Source of the DNA: Flavobacteriaceae bacterium
GTDB lineage: Bacteria > Bacteroidota > Bacteroidia > Flavobacteriales > Flavobacteriaceae
Reading direction: 5' to 3'
Assembly: GCA_023141985.1 (NCBI GenBank)
Contig: JAGLKH010000208.1
Coordinates: forward strand, 1-5,949
Length of the DNA: 5,949 nucleotides
A model generated the notes under the pieces. The model was given only the letters and a program-made list of their open reading frames with translations. It was not told where the DNA came from and did not search any database. Positions within the stretch are counted from its first letter, which is position 1, and each line of letters opens with the position of its first letter. Positions 1-5,949 of the stretch are shown in pieces. Made by a program: the position numbers and the translations under genes.

Positions 1-1890
<1,890 letters not shown>

Positions 1891-1947
1891 ATAGAATTTC
1901 AATATTGCAGAAATTTGTTTATTTATGACGAACTGTTTTTTTAAGGT

Positions 1948-2808
1948 ATGATTTTTATTGTTGATAGTGGTTCTACAAAATGTGATTGGTTAGCAATTGA
2001 TGCTAATGGAAATCAGCTTTACGAAAAGCAACGGACTAAAGGCATGAATCCTGCAATCCTTTCAGCTAAAAAATTAGAAAGAACCATTTCGAAGAATGAA
2101 ATTCTAAAAAATAATAAGGAAAAGGTTTCTCATATCTTTTTTTATGGAGCTGGTTGTGGCACTAAGAAACCACAATTAATGCTGCATGATGTTTTGCAAT
2201 CTTTTTTTCCAAATGCTAAAATAGAAGTCAATGAGGATACTTATGCTGCAGTGTATTCTACTATTAGCGACAAAAATGAAGCTGCTGTTGTTTGTATTCT
2301 GGGTACAGGATCAAATTGCAGTTATTTTGATGGAGAAATTTTGCACCAACGCGTGAAATCATTAGGTTATTCTATAATGGATGATGCTTCCGGAAATTAT
2401 TTTGGCCGACAGCTTATTAGAGACTATTATTTCAATCACATGCCTCATGAATTAAAAGTATCGTTTGCCGAAAAATATAATATGGAATCAGATTTTGTTA
2501 AGTACAATCTCTACAAGCAGCCTAATCCTAATGCATATTTAGCTTCTCATGCTGAGTTTATGTTTTTGAATAAAGACTCTGAATACATGACAAACCTTAT
2601 AAAGAATGGGGTAAGACTATTTGCAAAAAACATGATTATGCAATTTAAAGAGGTTCTCGATAAAGTTCCTGTGCATTTTGCAGGTTCAATAGCGTTTTTC
2701 TCTCAAGACGAAATCAAGGAAGTAGCCCAGGAATTAGGCTTTACAGTTGGGAATTTTGAGAGACGACCTATAGAAGGTCTTGTAAACTATCATATAAGTA
2801 ATTTGTAA
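1948..2808 (+). CDS. BadF/BadG/BcrA-family ATPase, N-acetylglucosamine kinase-like
   Basis: This complete 286-residue protein belongs to the ASKHA (actin/hexokinase-fold) ATPases. The phosphate-1 motif DSGSTKCDW is at residues 6-14. FYGAGCGTKKP follows at about 65-74, phosphate-2 ILGTGSN at 117-123, and a C-terminal adenosine-type motif FAGSIAFF at about 244-251. Asp97 in VNEDTYAA lies where the catalytic Asp of GlcNAc kinases falls, so a small-molecule kinase is more likely than a benzoyl-CoA reductase subunit. The probable substrate is an amino sugar such as GlcNAc (inference). The canonical GDEGSG loop is replaced by MDDASGNYFGR (144-154). The ATG at 1948 is fixed by the phosphate-1 motif five residues in. 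An AAGG at 1943-1946 is too close to the ATG to act as a normal Shine-Dalgarno. It lies 57 bp after gapA, so it may be co-transcribed. Family confidence is high; substrate confidence is low. Confidence 0.87.
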   Translation: MIFIVDSGSTKCDWLAIDANGNQLYEKQRTKGMNPAILSAKKLERTISKNEILKNNKEKVSHIFFYGAGCGTKKPQLMLHDVLQSFFPNAKIEVNEDTYAAVYSTISDKNEAAVVCILGTGSNCSYFDGEILHQRVKSLGYSIMDDASGNYFGRQLIRDYYFNHMPHELKVSFAEKYNMESDFVKYNLYKQPNPNAYLASHAEFMFLNKDSEYMTNLIKNGVRLFAKNMIMQFKEVLDKVPVHFAGSIAFFSQDEIKEVAQELGFTVGNFERRPIEGLVNYHISNL

Positions 2809-2824
2809 TTTCCCTAAGATTTTT

Positions 2825-4168
2825 TTAATAACTTAACTGTTCAAGTTTAGGTTTAAATAGTTTAAACCCTTTTAACATGGCTTCTGATAATCGGTCAACC
2901 TCTTTTTGTGTAAGCGTTGTAGCAAACATGCAAGCACAAGTATTGATCATTATAATATTTTCTTTAAGGAACAGATAATCTATAAATTCATTTATTAAAT
3001 CCTTCGTTTTTTTTGTTTGAAAGGCTTCCCGATAAGAGGTTGGGGCATTAGCCTGAAAGTGCATTCGAAACATTGAGCCAGCTCCTGTTATAGATACAGG
3101 CACATCTGCAATTTTTATAGATTCCTCAATCTGATATCTTGCTTTCATAGCTAATGTATTCAAAGATAAAACAGCTTTTTCATCAAATAATTCCATTGCT
3201 ACTCTTCCTGCCGTGGTAGAAATTGGATTTGCAGAAAAAGTTCCGGAATGTGGATGCCTCAATATTTTTCCCCGAGGATCGAGAACTTCCATTATTTCTG
3301 ATTTACCTGCTAATGCTCCAATAGGAAACCCACCACCAATTATTTTTCCCAAGGCAGTTAAGTCAGGATTAACAGTATAACTAGCTTGTGCTCCAGCATA
3401 ATTAACGCGATAGGTTACTACTTCATCAAAAGCAAGGAGCGAATTGTTTTTACGAGTCCAATTATAAATAGCTTCAACAAACTCATTAGTTGCTGGGAAA
3501 AGGCCTACTCGGTGTGGAACAGGGTCGATGAGCACACATGCTATTTCATTAGCATGTTGGTCTAAGATATTTAAGGTTCTTTCAATGTCATTATAAGGAA
3601 AGATTATTACATCATCAATTGCTCCTTGAGGAGTTCCTTCAACTACAGGTATGGTATTCGGCTTGTCAATATCTCCCCAATTACCTGGGTTAGCTGTTTG
3701 GCTCATTTCAGCATAATCATAAGTTCCATGATATGAGCCTTCTGCTTTCGCTATTTTGGGTTTATTTGTATACACCCTGGAGGTTTTTATCATTGTCATT
3801 ACAGCTTCGGTACCAGAGTTTACAAATCGAATTTTTTCAAACCTACCGGAACGTTCTATCAATAATTCAGCAAAAGCGACTTCAGCTTCTGTTCCCATTG
3901 TGAATGCCGTTCCTTTCTGCAATTGATCAGTAACAGCATCTACAATAGCGGGATGTGAATGGCCGTGTATTAATGATGCCATATTATTAGCAAAATCAAT
4001 ACGTTCAACACCTTCGATATCTGTTATGTAGCTTCCTTTGGCACTAGCCACATAATAAGGATGGGGTTTTCGAAATATTGTGTTTCGACTAACACCGCCT
4101 GTAAGAACATTACAAGCACGGTCGTAAATGGCTTTATTTGTTTTGTCTGCTGAATTTTGAGAATTCAT
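2825..4168 (-). CDS. kat: Class III PLP aminotransferase, probable 3-aminobutyryl-CoA aminotransferase (Kat-like)
   Basis: This complete 447-residue protein is a fold-type I, class III PLP enzyme. Landmarks are LTGGVSRNT (22-30), FANNMASLIHGHSHPAIV (59-76), the phosphate-binding SGTEA (118-122), SYHG (145-148), the PLP-ring Asp248 in LLAFDEVVT, the Schiff-base Lys275 in ALGKIIGGGFPIGA (272-285) and HSGTFSANP (307-315). Automatic annotation would say glutamate-1-semialdehyde 2,1-aminomutase. However, the GSAM substrate loop GGVxSPVR is replaced by GGVSRNT, with Arg28 placed like the carboxylate-binding Arg of beta-amino-acid transaminases (from memory of that family). The gene also lies beside a CoA-transferase, not porphyrin genes. 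The characterised 3-aminobutyryl-CoA aminotransferase (EC 2.6.1.111) of Candidatus Cloacamonas acidaminovorans belongs to this type and replaces the ammonia-lyase Kal in lysine fermentation. The likely reaction is 3-aminobutyryl-CoA plus 2-oxoglutarate to acetoacetyl-CoA plus glutamate. The gene starts 13 bp after subunit B in an A/T-rich leader without Shine-Dalgarno. Family confidence is about 0.97 and the Kat assignment about 0.7. Confidence 0.8.
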   Translation of the reverse strand: MNSQNSADKTNKAIYDRACNVLTGGVSRNTIFRKPHPYYVASAKGSYITDIEGVERIDFANNMASLIHGHSHPAIVDAVTDQLQKGTAFTMGTEAEVAFAELLIERSGRFEKIRFVNSGTEAVMTMIKTSRVYTNKPKIAKAEGSYHGTYDYAEMSQTANPGNWGDIDKPNTIPVVEGTPQGAIDDVIIFPYNDIERTLNILDQHANEIACVLIDPVPHRVGLFPATNEFVEAIYNWTRKNNSLLAFDEVVTYRVNYAGAQASYTVNPDLTALGKIIGGGFPIGALAGKSEIMEVLDPRGKILRHPHSGTFSANPISTTAGRVAMELFDEKAVLSLNTLAMKARYQIEESIKIADVPVSITGAGSMFRMHFQANAPTSYREAFQTKKTKDLINEFIDYLFLKENIIMINTCACMFATTLTQKEVDRLSEAMLKGFKLFKPKLEQLSY

Positions 4169-4181
4169 ATTTTGAATAAAT

Positions 4182-4853
4182 TTAAACCTGGGTTTTTAAG
4201 TATTGATTCAGTTTAGCTCCTGTATGCTCTTCTAAATATTCGAAGCTTACATTTGGAGCTAATTCTCTTACAAATAAGCCTTCTTTTTTAATGTCAAGGA
4301 TTGCAAGGTTGGAGTAAATACGTTCTACTACTTCTTTCCCTGTAAGAGGAAAAGAACACTCTTCAACAATCTTAGGATCACCATGTTTTGTATTATGCTG
4401 TGTAATTACAAAAATTCTTTTTACACCCGCTACCAGATCCATAGCTCCTCCAACAGCAGGAATTGCATCTTTTGCACCAGTAGACCAATTTGCCAAATCT
4501 CCATGTTTAGAGACCTGCATAGCCCCAAGAACACATACATCAATATGACCGCCTCTAATCATTGTAAAGCTGTCCGCATGATGGAAGTATGCTGCACCAG
4601 GAATTGAAGTAATATATTTTTTCCCTGCATTAACTAATTCACGGTCTCCTTTTCCTTCTTCAGGAACTGGTCCCATTCCAAGTAATCCATTCTCGGTTTG
4701 ATAGATAAGCTCTCTTCCTTCAGGGACAAAATCGGCCACTAATTCTGGAATGCCAATTCCAAGATTAACATACGAACCATCAGGGATGTCTAAGGCTACT
4801 TTCTGAGCCATTTCAGCACGATCCCAACCAATTTTTATATCATTATTTATCAT
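4182..4853 (-). CDS. 3-oxoacid CoA-transferase, subunit B (AtoA/ScoB/PcaJ type)
   Basis: This complete 223-residue protein is the beta subunit of a family I CoA-transferase, with normal length (~210-225). The catalytic glutamate, which forms the glutamyl-CoA thioester, is Glu54 in the TENG motif (53-56), a conservative form of the usual SENG. Other family marks are NLGIGIPELVADF (30-42), MIRGGHIDVCVLGAMQVSKH (98-117, with GDLANW after it) and GGAMDLVAGVKR (135-146). The enzyme would move CoA from an acyl-CoA donor such as butyryl-, acetyl- or succinyl-CoA to a 3-oxoacid such as acetoacetate. The motifs do not separate acetoacetate, succinate:3-oxoacid and 3-oxoadipate types. Its ATG overlaps the TGA of subunit A by 4 bp, which indicates translational coupling of the two subunits. 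Next to a Kat-like transaminase, acetoacetate activation in lysine fermentation is the favoured role (inference). Confidence 0.92.
   Translation of the reverse strand: MINNDIKIGWDRAEMAQKVALDIPDGSYVNLGIGIPELVADFVPEGRELIYQTENGLLGMGPVPEEGKGDRELVNAGKKYITSIPGAAYFHHADSFTMIRGGHIDVCVLGAMQVSKHGDLANWSTGAKDAIPAVGGAMDLVAGVKRIFVITQHNTKHGDPKIVEECSFPLTGKEVVERIYSNLAILDIKKEGLFVRELAPNVSFEYLEEHTGAKLNQYLKTQV
4850..4853 (-). other. ATGA start/stop overlap between CoA-transferase subunits A and B
   Basis: On the minus strand the ATG of subunit B (4853-4851) and the TGA of subunit A (4852-4850) share bases as ATGA. This arrangement usually lets ribosomes finishing subunit A reinitiate on subunit B, which suits the 1:1 subunit stoichiometry of these enzymes. 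The overlap is directly visible; the coupling itself is inferred. Confidence 0.85.
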
Positions 4854-5560
4854 GGATAACTCATTTCTTCTTCTACCAATTTCGATTCGTCGGCAGGGTT
4901 AATAACTTCAATTACTTTTTGAACGAATATTCCCGGTGTAACTACAGTTTCCGGATCAATTTGTCCTGCTTCTACTATTTTTTTTACCTGTACAATTGCA
5001 ACTTTTGAAGCTGTACACATAATGGGACCAAAGTTTCTGGCAGTTGCGTGATAAAGTAAATTACCGTATCGGTCTGCTGTTTCTGCTTTAACCAATGCAA
5101 AGTCAGCTTTAATACCATATTCGAGAACATATTCCTGTTCGTTAAACATTCGTGACTCCTTACCTTCAGCAAGTGGTGTGTTAACGGATGCAGGCACATA
5201 AAAAGCAGGGATTCCTGCACCACCAGCTCTAATCCTTTCAGCTAGTGTGCCTTGTGGAACTAACTCAAGCTCAATCTTTCCGGCATTATACAATTCTGGA
5301 AAAACTGTTGAATTTGCCGTTCTTGGAAACGAACAAATAATTTTTTTAACCTGCTTGTTTTCAATAAGAGCAGCCAATCCTACATGACCGCTTCCTGTAT
5401 TGTTACTTACAACTGTTAGGTTTTTTGCACCGTGGTCGATCAGTGCATGAATGAGCTCGATTGGACTTCCAGCCTCACCGAATCCTCCAATCATAACTAT
5501 TGCGCCATCGAATATATCGACTACTGCTTCGGATAAAGAATTAACTTGTTTATTGATCAT
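4850..5560 (-). CDS. 3-oxoacid CoA-transferase, subunit A (AtoD/ScoA/PcaI type)
   Basis: This complete 236-residue alpha subunit of a family I CoA-transferase is the partner of the following subunit B. It carries the glycine-rich CoA-binding signature MIGGFGEAGSP (23-33). It also has NLTVVSNN (47-54), CSFPRTANS (76-84), ELVPQGTLAERIRAGGAGIP (99-118), ARNFGPIM (174-181) and VTPGIFVQKV (207-216). The catalytic Glu is on the other subunit, so this chain alone should be inactive. The ATG at 5558-5560 is placed normally relative to the glycine-rich motif. Upstream there is only an AGG 12 nt from the start, buried in a small inverted repeat. Several stretches also resemble 3-oxoadipate CoA-transferase PcaI, so substrate naming from sequence alone is unsafe. 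No aromatic-pathway gene is visible nearby. The gene follows the unnamed upstream gene by 45 bp and is probably in the same operon. Confidence 0.92.
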   Translation of the reverse strand: MINKQVNSLSEAVVDIFDGAIVMIGGFGEAGSPIELIHALIDHGAKNLTVVSNNTGSGHVGLAALIENKQVKKIICSFPRTANSTVFPELYNAGKIELELVPQGTLAERIRAGGAGIPAFYVPASVNTPLAEGKESRMFNEQEYVLEYGIKADFALVKAETADRYGNLLYHATARNFGPIMCTASKVAIVQVKKIVEAGQIDPETVVTPGIFVQKVIEVINPADESKLVEEEMSYP

Positions 5561-5572
5561 TTTATTATTAAA

Positions 5573-5592
5573 CCTGATACAGTTTCATCAGG
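5573..5592 (-). promoter_or_regulatory. Intercistronic inverted repeat upstream of CoA-transferase subunit A
   Basis: Read on the minus strand the site is CCTGAT, an 8-nt spacer GAAACTGT, then ATCAGG. The RNA would form a 6-bp stem, or 7 bp with a G-U pair. The 3' arm contains the only AGG before the subunit A start codon, 12 nt away. It could be a processing site, a weak attenuator or a translational control hairpin. No long T-run follows (TTTAATAATAAA), so it is not a convincing intrinsic terminator. The stem is short and may be chance. Confidence 0.3.
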
Positions 5593-5605
5593 ACAATTTT
5601 ACTTA

Positions 5606-5949
5606 TTACACTGCTGTATTATGAGATTCTTTACTTACACTACTTGTTGACTGCATGGACTCGGTAAATAATCCAGCTTCATCGTAAATTACCCGATCTT
5701 CATATCCACTAAACCATATGGCTTCAGGATTCCTTCCCACAATGGCTACTTGTCCTTTGTTTGAAGCATCTGCAGCGCCACGCAACAATTTAAAGATTAC
5801 GACACCATTTTCAGCACCAGGCACACCTGGCATTGGTTCATTGGTTACAGCTACCACCTCTGTTTTTCCCAGATAATGCGTAATTGATAACCTGGCACTT
5901 GCCTCGACTCCGGATAATCCCTTTTGAGAATCATTTAATAAATTCCAGG
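5606..5949 (-). CDS. Unidentified protein, C-terminal 113 residues (5'-truncated)
   Basis: An open frame enters from the window edge (first full codon 5947-5945) and ends with TAA at 5608-5606. No initiation codon is convincing: the GTG at 5857 sits inside the well-formed sequence GKTEVVAVTNEP, so the true start lies upstream of this window. I do not recognise the family with confidence. Visible features are GLSGVEASARLSITHYLGKT (fragment residues 11-30), then VVAVTNEPMPGVPGAENG with a Gly/Pro-rich turn, VIFKLLRGAAD and VAIVGRNPEAIWFSGYEDR. A polar Ser-rich tail of about 15 residues (STSSVSKESHNTAV) follows and looks disordered. There is no membrane segment in this part. The gene lies 45 bp upstream of CoA-transferase subunit A and points the same way. 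It is probably in the same operon and may belong to the same amino-acid fermentation pathway. An accessory protein of lysine 5,6-aminomutase (KamB-like) is a guess from context only. The coding call is strong; the function is unknown. Confidence 0.8.
   Translation of the reverse strand, partial: WNLLNDSQKGLSGVEASARLSITHYLGKTEVVAVTNEPMPGVPGAENGVVIFKLLRGAADASNKGQVAIVGRNPEAIWFSGYEDRVIYDEAGLFTESMQSTSSVSKESHNTAV

Noticed and set aside
1894..1942. Possible terminator after gapA: AATTTC/GAAATT inverted repeat (1895-1900/1910-1915) and a T7 run at 1936-1942
   Set aside because: The stem is only 6 bp and all but one pair is A-T, with a 9-nt loop. The T-run is about 20 nt further on, so it is not a proper intrinsic terminator.
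1891..1947. Bacteroidota-type promoter (TTTG ... TAnnTTTG) before the BadF/BadG gene
   Set aside because: A TTTG occurs at 1914-1917, but no TAnnTTTG-like element is found at the expected 19-21 bp distance.
2815..2835. TAAG...CTTA inverted repeat around the T-run between the convergent genes
   Set aside because: The stem is only 4 bp and runs into the kat-like coding sequence. It is too weak to call a bidirectional terminator.
2825..4168. Calling the aminotransferase hemL (glutamate-1-semialdehyde 2,1-aminomutase)
   Set aside because: The overall fold and PLP motifs match, but the SPVR substrate loop is absent (GGVSRNT instead) and the neighbours are CoA-transferase subunits, not haem genes.
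4383..4607. Open frames on the opposite strand of the CoA-transferase, GAPDH and pfkA genes
   Set aside because: They lie wholly inside strongly supported genes, have low-complexity or unpatterned translations and match no family I recognise.
5606..5857. A separate 83-residue gene starting at GTG 5857
   Set aside because: The frame is open to the window edge and the upstream residues (GLSGVEASARLSITHYLGKT) look like continuous conserved protein. No Shine-Dalgarno or leader is visible at the GTG.

Overview
The window looks like a piece of an AT-rich Bacteroidota chromosome, possibly an anaerobic or facultative marine-type Bacteroidales/Marinilabiliales relative. This is inferred from three things: codon choice (TTA, ATA, AGA and AAA common), start codons preceded by A/T-rich leaders with poor or misplaced Shine-Dalgarno sequences, and the grouping of phosphofructokinase, GAPDH and a BadF/BadG-type sugar kinase. 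The exact taxon cannot be fixed from this sequence.

Plus strand, 1-2808: the 3' part of an ATP-type 6-phosphofructokinase gene (pfkA, 5' end outside the window), then 16 bp later a complete type I GAPDH gene, then 57 bp later a complete BadF/BadG/GlcNAc-kinase-like gene. This is a glycolysis and sugar-phosphorylation block.

Minus strand, 5949-2825: the 3' end of a gene I cannot name with confidence, then CoA-transferase subunits A and B overlapping by 4 bp (ATGA), then a class III PLP aminotransferase 13 bp downstream. All four read in the same direction with short spacers, so they probably form the tail of one operon whose promoter lies outside the window. The two blocks converge and are separated by only 16 bp.

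The most interesting reading is the minus-strand block. The aminotransferase would be labelled glutamate-1-semialdehyde aminomutase (HemL-like) by default. Its substrate-loop sequence (GGVSRNT) and its pairing with a 3-oxoacid CoA-transferase instead fit a beta-transaminase of the 3-aminobutyryl-CoA aminotransferase type (Kat). Kat replaces the ammonia-lyase Kal in some lysine-fermentation clusters. If so, 3-aminobutyryl-CoA would be transaminated to acetoacetyl-CoA, while the CoA-transferase activates the acetoacetate released by the Kce step. Both C4 halves of lysine would then reach acetoacetyl-CoA. The other lysine genes (kamA, kamDE, kdd, kce) are not in this window and would have to lie beyond position 5949.

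I saw no RNA genes, mobile elements, CRISPR arrays or long repeats. No gene-free stretch exceeds about 60 bp.
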